From Acidobacteriota bacterium (GTDB lineage: Bacteria; Acidobacteriota; Terriglobia; Bryobacterales; UBA6623): a stretch of 39,820 bases of DNA. Under the pieces are notes generated by a model. That model saw only the letters and a list, made by a program, of their open reading frames with translations, was not told the DNA's origin and made no database searches. Numbering within the stretch: position 1 is the first letter of the stretch; every line of letters starts with the position of its first letter. The stretch lies in assembly GCA_027624045.1 (NCBI GenBank), contig JAQBUE010000023.1, positions 1-39,820 on the forward strand. Direction: 5' to 3'. This document shows positions 16,446-25,295 of the stretch, piece after piece. The translations under genes and the position numbers were made by a program.

Positions 16446-17651
16446 CTAGGAGCGTTCTTCGTCCTGCGCGCGAATCAGCGCCAAATACTCGGGAAGTTCC
16501 CCAAGCAGTATAGCTTCGCGAATCCGCTTCATCCTGTCAAGGTACGTGAAGACATTGTGTATCGTCGCCAACGTTCCGAACAGCATCTCGCGAGCCAGAA
16601 ACAGGTGCCGCAGGTAGCCTCGAGAAAAATTCCGGCAGGTGTAGCATTCGCAGTTTTCGTCCACGGGACGCCCATCCCGCGCCCACTGGGCGTTCTTGAT
16701 CGCCAGCGGCCCCTGCGACGTAAACAGGTAGCCGTTCCGAGCGTTCCGCGTCGGCAGAACGCAGTCCATCATGTCGACGCCCAGCGCTACATACTCACCC
16801 AGTTCCGCCAACATTCCCACGCCCATCACGTAGCGCGGCTTGTCCCGGGGCAGCAACGGCTCCGATGCCTCCACCATCTCGTAGCTTATCCCGCGAGGCT
16901 CACCGACCGATAGCCCCCCGACCGCGTATCCCGGCGCATCGAGCGCCACCAGCCGCTCCGCGCATTCCCGTCGCAGATCCGCGTACATCGAGCCCTGCAC
17001 GATTGGAAACAAGGCCTGAAATAAAGCGCCCCCGCGCCCCTCCGGCTCGCCGCCGCGCCAGTGATGAAACGCCCGCTCCGCCCAGCGCAGCGTCGTTTCC
17101 ATCGACGCGCGCGCCCGCTCACGGCTCGCTGGATACTCCGTGCACTCATCCAGCACCATCATCACGTCGCTGCCCAACGCCCGCTGCACATCGACCGTAG
17201 ATTCCGGCGTGAACACGTGCTCCGAACCATCCAGATGCGACCGGAAGATCACACCGTCCTCGGTGACCTTCCGCAAGCCCGCCAAACTGAAAACCTGAAA
17301 CCCGCCCGAGTCCGTCAGCACAGCCCCCGGCCACCCCATGAACCCCTGCAGCCCGCCGAGCTCCTCCACCACCTTGTGCCCCGGCCGCAGATACAGGTGA
17401 TACGTATTGGCGAGAATGATGCCCGCCCCCAACTCCTCCCACAGCATCCGCGGCGTCAAGCCCTTGACACTCGCCTGCGTTCCCACCGGCATGAACACCG
17501 GCGTCTCGATCGTTCCGTGCGCCGTATGCAGCAGCCCCGCGCGCGCCCGCGTATGCTTGCACTCCCCCACCACCTCAAACCGCGGCTGTGGCGGCGGGGC
17601 CTGTTCCGCCCGCCCTTCGGCCAGCCCCAGGCCGTCTCCTTTAGCGCCCAT
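16446..17651 (-). CDS. tgt: tRNA-guanine transglycosylase (queuosine pathway)
   Basis: About 401 aa. It exchanges guanine 34 of GUN-anticodon tRNAs for preQ1. With the ATG at 17651, key residues are Asp114 (TDSGGFQVFS), Asp293 in GVDMMDCVLPTRNARNG and the zinc ligands C334-x-C336-x2-C339 and H365. The first 24 residues are an Ala/Pro-rich extension before FEVVGEC, where family members usually begin. The start codon overlaps the end of the upstream peptidase gene by 11 bp, so translation is probably coupled. The frame is open to 17717, but that part lies inside the peptidase gene. Confidence 0.95.
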   Translation of the reverse strand: MGAKGDGLGLAEGRAEQAPPPQPRFEVVGECKHTRARAGLLHTAHGTIETPVFMPVGTQASVKGLTPRMLWEELGAGIILANTYHLYLRPGHKVVEELGGLQGFMGWPGAVLTDSGGFQVFSLAGLRKVTEDGVIFRSHLDGSEHVFTPESTVDVQRALGSDVMMVLDECTEYPASRERARASMETTLRWAERAFHHWRGGEPEGRGGALFQALFPIVQGSMYADLRRECAERLVALDAPGYAVGGLSVGEPRGISYEMVEASEPLLPRDKPRYVMGVGMLAELGEYVALGVDMMDCVLPTRNARNGYLFTSQGPLAIKNAQWARDGRPVDENCECYTCRNFSRGYLRHLFLAREMLFGTLATIHNVFTYLDRMKRIREAILLGELPEYLALIRAQDEERS

Positions 17652-18753
17652 ATTTTTTAAGGATTTCCCGCAACCGCCCGATCGGCAATGCCTCGGCGCG
17701 GCTGCCCTTATGTCCATCCACCGTCGTCGCCCGTAGTATCGAGTTCAGAATCGCCTCTTCGGTCGCCTCAATCGTCGCCTGAAACAGCGGCCCTAATCCG
17801 CCGTCGTCCATTCGCGCCGCGGCCTCTCGCTCGGTCGAAAACGCAATCACGAAATCCCCGCTCCCATGCCCGCCCGAAGATCCCGTCCGCGCCAACCCGA
17901 AACTCGCCCGCCGCGCCAGCCGCTTGAGCTGCCGCGCATCCGCAGGCGCATCGGTCGCCACCAGCATCATAATCGAGCCGTCGGCCAGATCAAGGTCCTG
18001 CTCCGGCTCGATGCTCGCCCTGCCGCCCTCAGCCGCCAGCTCTTCACCCACTGGGACGCCATCCACGATCAAGACTCCGCCAAAATTCGACTGCACCAGC
18101 ACGCCGACCGTGTAGCCGCCCTGCTCCGCGCTCAGCCGCCGCGAACTCGTTCCGATCCCGCCCTTGAAACCAAACGCCATCGTCCCCGTGCCAGCCCCTA
18201 CGGCGCCTTCCTCGACCGGCCCGCCCTTCGCTGCCCGAATCGCCGCCAGAAAATCCTCCCGCTTCAGGTGCTCCCCGCGAATATCATTCAGCCGCCCGTC
18301 ATTCGTCTCGCCGACCACCGGGTTCACGGAACGCACATCTTCATTTCCCGGAAAATCGAGCGTATAGCGCTTCAAGGCGTCCGCCGCTTCCCACACAGCC
18401 AGAGTGTTCGTGAGAATGATCGGCGTCTCGATCACGCCCAACTCCTCCACCTGTGTCGATCCGATCAGTTTGCCGAACGCATTGAAAACAAAAATCGCCC
18501 CGCGCACCTTTTCCTCGAAAAGATTCCCCTCATGCGGCAAAATGGCCGTCGCGCCCGTCCGCACACTGTCGCCGCGGATCACCGTCCGCTGCCCCACCTT
18601 CACGCCCGTCACGTCCGTGATCGCGTTCAAAGGCCCCGGCGACATCACTCCCGGCGCGATTCCCAACTCCCGAGCCCGCGGACGTTCCTGAGCAACAGCT
18701 CCCATAGCCACAACCAACAGCAGACTAACCCATCGAACAGCCAACATACTCAT
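17641..18753 (-). CDS. P1-family aminopeptidase (DmpA/BapA-like), secreted
   Basis: A 370-aa self-processing N-terminal-nucleophile peptidase of the DmpA/BapA group (L-aminopeptidase/D-esterase, beta-peptidyl aminopeptidase). Residues 1-21 (LAVRWVSLLLVVAMGAVAQ region) are a signal peptide with an AVA-Q cleavage site. GAVGAGTGTMAFGFKGGIGT (183-202) is a family hallmark. By analogy with DmpA, cleavage before Ser260 in ADGS260IMMLVATDAP would free the nucleophile of the beta chain. GAGG upstream of the ATG supports the start. It is the first gene of the run leading to tgt and the sec genes. Substrate is probably small peptides or D-amino-acid esters/amides. Confidence 0.88.
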   Translation of the reverse strand: MSMLAVRWVSLLLVVAMGAVAQERPRARELGIAPGVMSPGPLNAITDVTGVKVGQRTVIRGDSVRTGATAILPHEGNLFEEKVRGAIFVFNAFGKLIGSTQVEELGVIETPIILTNTLAVWEAADALKRYTLDFPGNEDVRSVNPVVGETNDGRLNDIRGEHLKREDFLAAIRAAKGGPVEEGAVGAGTGTMAFGFKGGIGTSSRRLSAEQGGYTVGVLVQSNFGGVLIVDGVPVGEELAAEGGRASIEPEQDLDLADGSIMMLVATDAPADARQLKRLARRASFGLARTGSSGGHGSGDFVIAFSTEREAAARMDDGGLGPLFQATIEATEEAILNSILRATTVDGHKGSRAEALPIGRLREILKKYGR

Positions 18754-18781
18754 ACGATCCTCGCCTCAGCCAATTCGCCCC

Positions 18782-18809
18782 ATTGTAAATCCATCGGGGA
18801 CTGTACCAA
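18782..18809 (-). promoter_or_regulatory. Possible promoter of the peptidase-tgt-sec run
   Basis: On the minus strand TTGGTA (18809-18804), a 16-bp spacer and TACAAT (18787-18782) lie about 28 bp before the peptidase ATG. Both boxes match the consensus in part only. Confidence 0.35.
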
Positions 18810-18950
18810 GCGCCGCCACACAATCCCTCCGCTCGCAACGCCACCGCCATCATCCACCCCTCGCTATCATGAATGGCACGTAGGTGTCTCCCCCTAAAGG
18901 CGGCCCGCGGCGTTCGCAATAGACTCCTTCCTAGAGCGTCAACATCACTC

Positions 18951-19994
18951 ATGAAAGCAATCATTACCGGCTCCGGAGGTCTCATCGGTTCCGAATGCGT
19001 TCGCGTCCTCACCAGCCAGGGTTGGGACGTTATCGGCATCGACAACGACACCCGCCGCGTGCTCTTCGGTGGCGCCGGTACAACTCAACCCGTCATCGCG
19101 ACACTCCAGCAATCCGCTCCCTCTTACCGCCACGCCGCGCTCGATATCCGCGACCGCCAAGCCATCCGCGACCCGTTCGAAACCGAGCGCCCCGACTTCA
19201 TCATCCACACCGCCGGGCAGCCTTCGCACGACAAAGCCGCCGCCATTCCCTACGACGATTTCGACATCAACGCCGTCGGCACACTGAACCTGCTCGTGGC
19301 CGCCCGCGACTTCTGCCGCGAGTCGCCCTTCTGCTTCACGAGCACCAACAAAGTCTACGGCGACCGCCCTAACTACCTTGATCTAACCGAACACGAAAAA
19401 CGCTACGACTACGCCGATGGACGCGACGGCATCGATGAAAACATGTCCATCGACAATTGTTTGCACTCGCTATTTGGCGCATCGAAGGCGGCCGCCGATA
19501 TTCTGTGCCAGGAATTCGGCCGCTACTTCGACATGCCGATCGGCATCTACCGCGCCGGCTGTCTCACCGGACCCATGCACGCCGCCGTCGAGCTCCATGG
19601 CTACCTCGCCTACATCGTGCACTGCGCCGTCGCCGGCAAGCACTACACCGTCTACGGATATAAGGGCAAGCAAGTCCGCGATCAGCTCCACGCCCGCGAT
19701 GTAGCCAACGCCTTTCTCGAATTCCAGCGCGACCCCGCGCCAGGTGAAGTGTTCAACCTCGGCGGCGGACGCGCCAACAGCCTTTCGATCTTAGAAACCG
19801 TCGACCTGCTCGCCGACATGGGCCTCAAGCTCGACTACAGCTACGACGACCAGAACCGCACCGGCGACCATATCTGCTACATTTCCGACCTATCGAAAAT
19901 CCAGTCCCGCTATCCCAACTGGAAACTCGAATACAATATCCCGAAAATCCTCGCAGAGATCGTCGAGCGCCAACGCGCCGCCATCAGCGCTTGA
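18951..19994 (+). CDS. NAD-dependent sugar epimerase (CDP-paratose 2-epimerase-like)
   Basis: A 347-aa short-chain dehydrogenase/reductase of the extended type. The NAD-binding start is MKAIITGSGGLIGS, the adenine-side Asp pair lies in VIGIDNDTRR, and the active-site Ser/Thr is in FTSTNKVYGD. The usual YxxxK is F-G-A-S-K in DNCLHSLFGASKAAAD, so Phe replaces the catalytic Tyr, a form I associate with CDP-paratose/tyvelose 2-epimerase-like proteins. It probably acts on a nucleotide sugar for surface polysaccharide. The start at 18951 is where the fold begins; the frame is open further upstream. The stop is 1 bp from the ATG of the next epimerase. Confidence 0.87.
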   Translation: MKAIITGSGGLIGSECVRVLTSQGWDVIGIDNDTRRVLFGGAGTTQPVIATLQQSAPSYRHAALDIRDRQAIRDPFETERPDFIIHTAGQPSHDKAAAIPYDDFDINAVGTLNLLVAARDFCRESPFCFTSTNKVYGDRPNYLDLTEHEKRYDYADGRDGIDENMSIDNCLHSLFGASKAAADILCQEFGRYFDMPIGIYRAGCLTGPMHAAVELHGYLAYIVHCAVAGKHYTVYGYKGKQVRDQLHARDVANAFLEFQRDPAPGEVFNLGGGRANSLSILETVDLLADMGLKLDYSYDDQNRTGDHICYISDLSKIQSRYPNWKLEYNIPKILAEIVERQRAAISA

Positions 19995-19995
19995 A

Positions 19996-21081
19996 ATGCA
20001 CAGCCGAATTCTCATCACCGGAGGCGCGGGCTTCGTCGGATCCCACGTCGCCCTGCGCCTGAAACACACCTTCCCCGCCGCCGCCATCACCGCGCTCGAC
20101 AACCTTAGCCGCGCGGGTTCAGAAACCAACCTGCCGCTCCTCGAACATGCCGGTATCCGCTTCCAGCGCGGCGACATCCGCTCGCTCGATGACGTCACCT
20201 CCGCCGTCGCCGAACCTGATCTCATCATCGACTGTGCCGCCGAACCGTCTGCCATGGCCGGCTATGGGAGCTCCGCCGAATACGTCATCCAAACCAACGT
20301 CACCGGCACCTACCACTGCCTGGAACTCGCCCGCCGCACCCAAGCCGACGTGCTATTCATCTCCACCAGCCGCGTCTACCCTTACGGCCTGCTGAACTCG
20401 CTCCCCACGATCGAACAAGAAACCCGCTTCGCCCTCGACCCCAAACAGCCGCTCCCCGGCGCGTCCGAACACGGCATCGCCGAAGACTTCCCCCTTGACG
20501 GACCCCGCTCCATCTACGGCACAACCAAGCTCGTCTCTGAATATCTCGTCGAGGAGTTCGCCGACGCCTACGGCTTCCGCTTCATCATCAACCGCGCCGG
20601 CATGCTCACCGGACCGCGCCAGATGGGCAAAACCGATCAAGGCCTCATCGTCCTCTGGATGGCTGCCCACCACTGGAAACGCCCGCTCCGCTACATCGGC
20701 TTCGGCGGACACGGCAAGCAAGTCCGCGACGTGCTCCACATCGACGACTTCTGCGACCTCGTCGTCGATCAGCTACAAAACTTCGACTCCTATCAGGGCA
20801 ACCGCTACAACGCCGGAGGCGGACCTTCCAACGCCGCCTCGCTCCAAGAACTCACCACCCTCTGCGAGCAAATCACAGGCAACCAAATCCCCATTACGCC
20901 GGATCCTGAAACCCGCCCCGCCGACGTCAAACTCTACATCACCGACAACCGCCGCCTCACCGCCGACCACGACTGGACGCCCCAACGCACCCTCGCCCAA
21001 ACGTTAGAGTCCATTCACCACTGGCTAACCAACGCCGGCGACGACATAAAAACCGTCCTGCTCGGCGGCGTGAGGCCTTAA
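19996..21081 (+). CDS. NAD-dependent nucleotide-sugar epimerase/dehydratase
   Basis: A 361-aa extended SDR enzyme. GGAGFVGSH (residues 9-17) binds NAD, DNLSR is the ribose-binding end of strand 2, STSRVYPYG carries the active-site Ser/Thr and SIYGTTK holds the intact Tyr-x3-Lys. The C-terminal part (GKQVRDVLHIDDFCDLV, YNAGGG) binds the sugar nucleotide. It follows the previous epimerase by 1 bp, so the two are cotranscribed and probably work in series on one sugar. Unlike its neighbour it keeps the full catalytic triad. The exact sugar is not readable from the sequence. Confidence 0.88.
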   Translation: MHSRILITGGAGFVGSHVALRLKHTFPAAAITALDNLSRAGSETNLPLLEHAGIRFQRGDIRSLDDVTSAVAEPDLIIDCAAEPSAMAGYGSSAEYVIQTNVTGTYHCLELARRTQADVLFISTSRVYPYGLLNSLPTIEQETRFALDPKQPLPGASEHGIAEDFPLDGPRSIYGTTKLVSEYLVEEFADAYGFRFIINRAGMLTGPRQMGKTDQGLIVLWMAAHHWKRPLRYIGFGGHGKQVRDVLHIDDFCDLVVDQLQNFDSYQGNRYNAGGGPSNAASLQELTTLCEQITGNQIPITPDPETRPADVKLYITDNRRLTADHDWTPQRTLAQTLESIHHWLTNAGDDIKTVLLGGVRP

Positions 21082-21085
21082 TTCA

Positions 21086-21102
21086 TACGGCAATATGCCG
21101 TA
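21086..21102. promoter_or_regulatory. Inverted repeat operator of the toxin-antitoxin pair
   Basis: TACGGCA-ATA-TGCCGTA, perfect 7-bp arms, centred 19 bp before the antitoxin ATG. It overlaps the predicted promoter, as expected for autoregulation by a DUF1778 antitoxin and its toxin. Confidence 0.7.
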
Positions 21103-21106
21103 CAAT
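21101..21106 (+). promoter_or_regulatory. Predicted -10 box of the toxin-antitoxin operon
   Basis: TACAAT ends 6 nt before the ATG at 21113, and no Shine-Dalgarno lies before that ATG, so the transcript may start at the start codon. A weak -35 (TTAATT, 21078-21083) lies 17 bp upstream and overlaps the stop of the epimerase gene. Confidence 0.45.
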
Positions 21107-21112
21107 TGATAT

Positions 21113-21391
21113 ATGCCTGATGCGCCCACCATTGCTCGCCTTGAGGCACGCCTGCCCGCTGACACCTACGCTTTGCTGAAACGCGCGGCGGAAATCGAGG
21201 GACGCACCTTAAGCGACTTCGTTGTCTCCGCGGCTCGAGAAGCGGCCTCGCGCACTATTCAGGAGTCCGAAATTCTTCGCCTCTCCGTCGAGGACCAGAA
21301 GCTCTTCGCCACCGCCCTCCTTAATCCGCCGTCGCCCAATGCCGCGCTCAGACGCATCGCCAAGCGGCATCGCAATCTGTTCGGCTCGTGA
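21113..21391 (+). CDS. DUF1778-type ribbon-helix-helix antitoxin (TacA-like)
   Basis: A 92-aa antitoxin. The N-terminal half (TIARLEARLPADTYALLKRA then EIEGRTLSDFVVSAAREAA) has the strand-helix-helix of DUF1778 proteins. The C-terminal part (about 60-92, VEDQKLFATALLNPPSPN) is the toxin-neutralising segment usual in TacA-type antitoxins. The stop overlaps the GTG start of the downstream acetyltransferase (GTGA), the normal arrangement for translational coupling. The inverted repeat just upstream is the likely DNA target. Confidence 0.9.
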   Translation: MPDAPTIARLEARLPADTYALLKRAAEIEGRTLSDFVVSAAREAASRTIQESEILRLSVEDQKLFATALLNPPSPNAALRRIAKRHRNLFGS

Positions 21392-21951
21392 GCGCTCCCT
21401 TCCGCCTGGAAGCGCTTACCGAAGCGCATGACCGCGCCGCATTCGCCTGCGGCGAGGAACCCCTTGACCGCTATTTTCAGACACAGGTCAGCCAGGACAT
21501 CCGCCGAAATATCACCAACTGCTTTGTAGCCATCGAGGCCGCCAGCGGCCTTATAGCCGCCTACTACACGCTTGCCGCGGCCAGCATTCCAACGCCGGAC
21601 CTCCCGCCCGAGCTGACCAAAAAGCTGCCTCGTTATCCGGCCATCCCGGCGGTCCGGATCGGCCGTCTCGCTGTCGATCAGCGCTTTCAAGGCCGCGGTC
21701 TCGGGGCGGCGCTTCTTGCCGATGCCGCCCTCCGAACGCTAGCGGCGGGCCCGGCGGTGTATGCGCTCGTCGTTGAGGCCAAAAACGAAGCGGCCGCCGC
21801 ATTCTACCGGCATCACGGCTTCCTGCCTTCTGCCAGCCATCCGCGCACGCTTTTCCTGCCCCTTGCCACAGCCGCCAAGGCGTTGCTCCCCCCGCGGCCA
21901 GCCTGGACGCGGACAGGACGCGGACAGGCGGATATCTTCGTTTTCGGCTAA
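21388..21951 (+). CDS. GNAT acetyltransferase toxin (TacT-like)
   Basis: A 187-aa Gcn5-related acetyltransferase. The acetyl-CoA loop is RIGRLAVDQRFQGRGLGAAL (Q-G-R-G-L-G), and Tyr in AAAFYRHHGF is the usual catalytic position. Known TacT-type toxins acetylate the amino group of charged tRNAs and stop translation; the exact tRNA is not predictable here. The start is GTG at 21388, overlapping the antitoxin stop by 4 bp. The C-terminus runs about 15 residues past the normal end, with a Pro/Arg-rich TRTGRGQADIFVFG tail. Confidence 0.9.
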   Translation: MSAPFRLEALTEAHDRAAFACGEEPLDRYFQTQVSQDIRRNITNCFVAIEAASGLIAAYYTLAAASIPTPDLPPELTKKLPRYPAIPAVRIGRLAVDQRFQGRGLGAALLADAALRTLAAGPAVYALVVEAKNEAAAAFYRHHGFLPSASHPRTLFLPLATAAKALLPPRPAWTRTGRGQADIFVFG

Positions 21952-21968
21952 CATGGCTGCACGAACGC

Positions 21969-23543
21969 ATGCTCAACAATTCCTCCCGCTGCCCCCGGCC
22001 TGTCGAAGGCGAGCCACTTCCGCGCCGCACCTTTCTGCGGGCCGCTGCCGCCGTCGGCGCCTCTTCTCTCACCCACTTTTCCATGCCCCTTGCCGCCCAA
22101 TCCCCACCGTCTGATCTGACCGAGCTCAGCGCCTCGTCGCTCTCCGCGGCCATTCGCGCCCGCAAGACGAGTTGCAGGGAGGTCATGCAGGCCTATTTGG
22201 CGCGCATTCAGCGCTACAACGATGTCTATAACGCTATCGTCAGCATGCTCGACGACGACCAACTGATGCGTCTGGCCGACGAGGCTGACCGCGACCTTGA
22301 ACAGGGCCGCTATCGCGGCTGGATGCACGGCTTGCCGCACGCCGTGAAAGATCTCGCCAACGCCCAAGGTTTTCCGACCGTCAAAGGCTCGCCCCTGCTT
22401 ACGGACTCAGTCGCTGAGACCGATGACTTGTTCATCTCCCGCATCCGGTCGGCGGGCGCGATCTTCATCGGCAAGACGAATACACCCGAGTTCGGTTATG
22501 GCTCACAGTCCTACAACCCGGTCTTTGGCCCGGTCCGCAATGCCTACGACCCGCGGCTGACCTCGGGCGGAAGCAGCGGCGGTGCCGCCGTCGGACTTGC
22601 CACACACATGCTGCCCTCCGCCGACGGCAGCGACATGATGGGTTCGCTGCGCAATCCCGCCGCGTTCAATAACGTGATTGGCTTCCGGCCGAGCCAGGGC
22701 CGCATCCCGCGCCATCCCACCAGCGACATGTTCTACCAACAGCTCTCGACCGCCGGACCGATGGGCCGCAACGTCGAAGACACGATTCGCCTCTTACATT
22801 CGATCGCCGGCCCCGACGCCCGCTATGCGCTCAGCCGAACCGACGAGATCCCCGCCTACGAAGCCTTCCAGCCGCGCAATCTCAAAGGTTTCAAGATCGG
22901 CTGGCTCGGCAGCTACGACGGATATCTCGCCATGGAACCGGGCGTCCTCGATGTCTGCGAGAAGAACCTCGAACAGCTCAGCGGCCACGGGGTTGTCGTC
23001 GAACCCTGCCGCCCGCCATACGACATGGCCCGCCTGTGGCAAACGTGGCTGACGTTGCGGCACTGGTCGGCGCTTTGGGTGAAGGATTACTACGACGATC
23101 CCGCTAAGCGCAAGCTGCTCAAGCCGGAGGTCGTTTGGGAATACGAAGGCGGCCTGAAAGTGACAGGGGAGCAACTGCACGCCGCCGGCATCGCTCGCTC
23201 GGAGTGGTACGAGGCGCTGCACGGGCTATTGGACAAGTACGATGTCATCGCCCTGCCGTCCGCGCAGGTATTCCCCTTTCCGGCGGACGTGCATTGGCCC
23301 AAATCGATCAACGGCCGCGAGATGGACACCTATCACCGCTGGATGGAGGTCGTCATCGGCGGGACCTTGTCCGGGCTGCCGGTAGCCGGATTGCCGGCCA
23401 GCTTCAGCGGCCAGGGTCTGCCCGTGGGGATGCAGTTCATCGGGCGCATGGGCGAGGATGTCGCCCTCCTCGAATTCGCCATGGCCTATGAGAGGGCAAC
23501 CGATCATCTCGACCGCAGGCCGGAGTTGAGAGAAAGCTTGTAG
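21969..23543 (+). CDS. Tat-exported amidase-signature amidase
   Basis: A 524-aa amidase signature enzyme. PRRTFLRAAAAVGASSLTH (residues 18-36) is a Tat signal, so it acts outside the cytoplasm. The Ser-Ser-Lys triad is visible: Lys127 in GLPHAVKDL, Ser202 in TSGGSSGG and Ser226 in GSDMMGSLRNP. Such enzymes hydrolyse amides or act as aryl/peptide amidases; the nearest biochemical role cannot be chosen. The start at 21969 has no Shine-Dalgarno and lies 17 bp after the toxin gene, so readthrough from the toxin-antitoxin operon is possible. The end converges on the AsmA-family gene. Confidence 0.92.
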   Translation: MLNNSSRCPRPVEGEPLPRRTFLRAAAAVGASSLTHFSMPLAAQSPPSDLTELSASSLSAAIRARKTSCREVMQAYLARIQRYNDVYNAIVSMLDDDQLMRLADEADRDLEQGRYRGWMHGLPHAVKDLANAQGFPTVKGSPLLTDSVAETDDLFISRIRSAGAIFIGKTNTPEFGYGSQSYNPVFGPVRNAYDPRLTSGGSSGGAAVGLATHMLPSADGSDMMGSLRNPAAFNNVIGFRPSQGRIPRHPTSDMFYQQLSTAGPMGRNVEDTIRLLHSIAGPDARYALSRTDEIPAYEAFQPRNLKGFKIGWLGSYDGYLAMEPGVLDVCEKNLEQLSGHGVVVEPCRPPYDMARLWQTWLTLRHWSALWVKDYYDDPAKRKLLKPEVVWEYEGGLKVTGEQLHAAGIARSEWYEALHGLLDKYDVIALPSAQVFPFPADVHWPKSINGREMDTYHRWMEVVIGGTLSGLPVAGLPASFSGQGLPVGMQFIGRMGEDVALLEFAMAYERATDHLDRRPELRESL

Positions 23544-23603
23544 ACCTCGGGGACCGGGGACCGGGAGGACCAAGTACGAAGGTCCGGCAAGAAGTGGAGA
23601 TCG

Positions 23604-25295
23604 CTAGGGCTGCTCGGGCTCGGCCGCTTCCTTCTTCCGTCCGAAGATGGAATCCAGTATTCCTGGGATGTTTTTCTGGATGACCTGACCGATATCGGGT
23701 GTGACTTTGGGGGCGTCGAGGGTGCCACGAACTCGCACGGGGATGACGATGCGGGCTTGCCCGTCGGGGCCGGGTTTGCCTCCCAGGGTTTGGGCCAGCG
23801 TTCCGGTGTACCCGGCGCGCAAGTCAAAGTTCAGCTCCTTGTCGAAGCTGATGTTTCCCTGGGCCTCGATGGCTGATGACGACGTTGTCAGCAGGGCGTC
23901 GGGTAGATAGACATGCCGGTCGCGGATTTGGACCCCGCTCAGAAACGTCGCGAATTCGGTCTCGCCCGCGGCGGCCGTGCCGCCCCCCAGGATCTTCGAG
24001 GTGTAGTTCTGGATCGTCCCGAAAAGATCGAATAGCGTGATGCGGCCTTCCTGAATGTCGATCTTGGCTTTGCCGTTGAGCGAGTTCTCCATCTCGGCCG
24101 CGTTGCGCCCGGCGAAGCTTAGCTCGTACTGCTTGATGGCAAGGTTGCCGAAAACCTTATCGCGAACGGAGCTGAACGCGCTGACGAACTCCTCAATACG
24201 GACGTTCTGAATAGCGCCCTTACTGCCGCCCCAAAAGTTCGCTCCGTCGTAGTGCAGTTCGGCTTGGCCCTTCCAGCCGCCTTCGCCCATGCGGACAGCA
24301 GCGTCGGATACCAGCAGGTGCAGCACGGGCCGTTCGAGCAGCCGTTGCACGGCGATCTTGAGCGGAACTTCCCCCTGCAGGGGAAGGCGCGTTTCGGGGT
24401 CGGCACCGACTTCGAGATCTTCAACGGTCAATGTTCCACTGCCTTGGAAGACGCCGACGAGGTCCCCTTCCATGGCGGCGGCCAGAGCGATACTGCTGCC
24501 GCCGCCGGGTTCGCGCAGCAGCTCACCGAAGTATTCATCACGGAATTCACGGGGGATTTCGGCTGGCGCGAGATCAACATCGAGGTCGCCCTTGGCCGGC
24601 AGAGCCTTGCCGCCAAACGGCCCGGCGCGGCCCTTGAAGCGGACGCTGGAGTCGCCGAAAACGCGCGCCGCGAAATCGATGTCGCAGCTTGTATCGGCGC
24701 TGAAGTTCGCGAGCGTGAGGTCGATATCGTCGATCGTAACGGACGTCGATTTACCATCACGTTTGGTGTCGGTGTAGCGCACCGCGCCTGAACTGATGGT
24801 CAGTCCGTCGATCGCCACGCCGCGGCTTGACGAAGCGGGCTCTGCTGAAGCAGGCGCCTCGGCCTGCTGTTTGCGGGCCAGCGCGTCGATGATCGCCTGG
24901 ACATTCGATTGCGCCGGCTGGTTATCGAGGTAGAGCCGGGGCCGATCGAAGCGCAAGTAGCGGATATCGACTTGGTCGCTGAACAGGGAGAGCAGTGAGA
25001 ACTGCACCGAAACCGAGCCGGCCTCGAGCAGGTGCTCGGACGGAAACCCCGGCGCGTTACCGACAGTCAATCCCTGCACCGCGACGGCCGGGCGCAGCAG
25101 AAGCCATTGCAGCAGGCTAAAGTCAGCGCTTTCGATCTCCATCGCTACCGGGAGGCGCGCTTGCGCCATGCTGACGACACTGTCGCGGAGCTTGCCAGAT
25201 AGCATGAACTTCGCGATGAGACCTGTCGTTAGGATGAGCGCCAAGTAGAGAACCGGTATCCCGATCAGCAGGCGGCGCAGGACTTTCATGGCCAC
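23604..25295 (-). CDS. AsmA-family envelope protein
   Basis: A 563-aa protein with one N-terminal membrane helix (about 9-31, LLIGIPVLYLALILTTGL) and a long periplasmic body of beta-strand repeats. The early segment VAMEIESADFSLLQWLLLRP and the later KAKIDIQEGRITLFDLFGTI-type stretch, with RGTLDAPKVTPD near the end, are typical of AsmA/YhdP relatives, which are thought to help lipid transport or outer-membrane assembly. The C-terminus is charged (FGRKKEAAEPEQP). It is transcribed alone on the minus strand; the 60 bp between it and the amidase gene contains a short GGGGACC tandem. Confidence 0.85.
   Translation of the reverse strand: MAMKVLRRLLIGIPVLYLALILTTGLIAKFMLSGKLRDSVVSMAQARLPVAMEIESADFSLLQWLLLRPAVAVQGLTVGNAPGFPSEHLLEAGSVSVQFSLLSLFSDQVDIRYLRFDRPRLYLDNQPAQSNVQAIIDALARKQQAEAPASAEPASSSRGVAIDGLTISSGAVRYTDTKRDGKSTSVTIDDIDLTLANFSADTSCDIDFAARVFGDSSVRFKGRAGPFGGKALPAKGDLDVDLAPAEIPREFRDEYFGELLREPGGGSSIALAAAMEGDLVGVFQGSGTLTVEDLEVGADPETRLPLQGEVPLKIAVQRLLERPVLHLLVSDAAVRMGEGGWKGQAELHYDGANFWGGSKGAIQNVRIEEFVSAFSSVRDKVFGNLAIKQYELSFAGRNAAEMENSLNGKAKIDIQEGRITLFDLFGTIQNYTSKILGGGTAAAGETEFATFLSGVQIRDRHVYLPDALLTTSSSAIEAQGNISFDKELNFDLRAGYTGTLAQTLGGKPGPDGQARIVIPVRVRGTLDAPKVTPDIGQVIQKNIPGILDSIFGRKKEAAEPEQP

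Noticed and set aside
17866..18897. A 343-codon plus-strand frame
   Set aside because: Shadow of the P1 peptidase gene, rich in Arg/Pro/His, with no recognisable domain.
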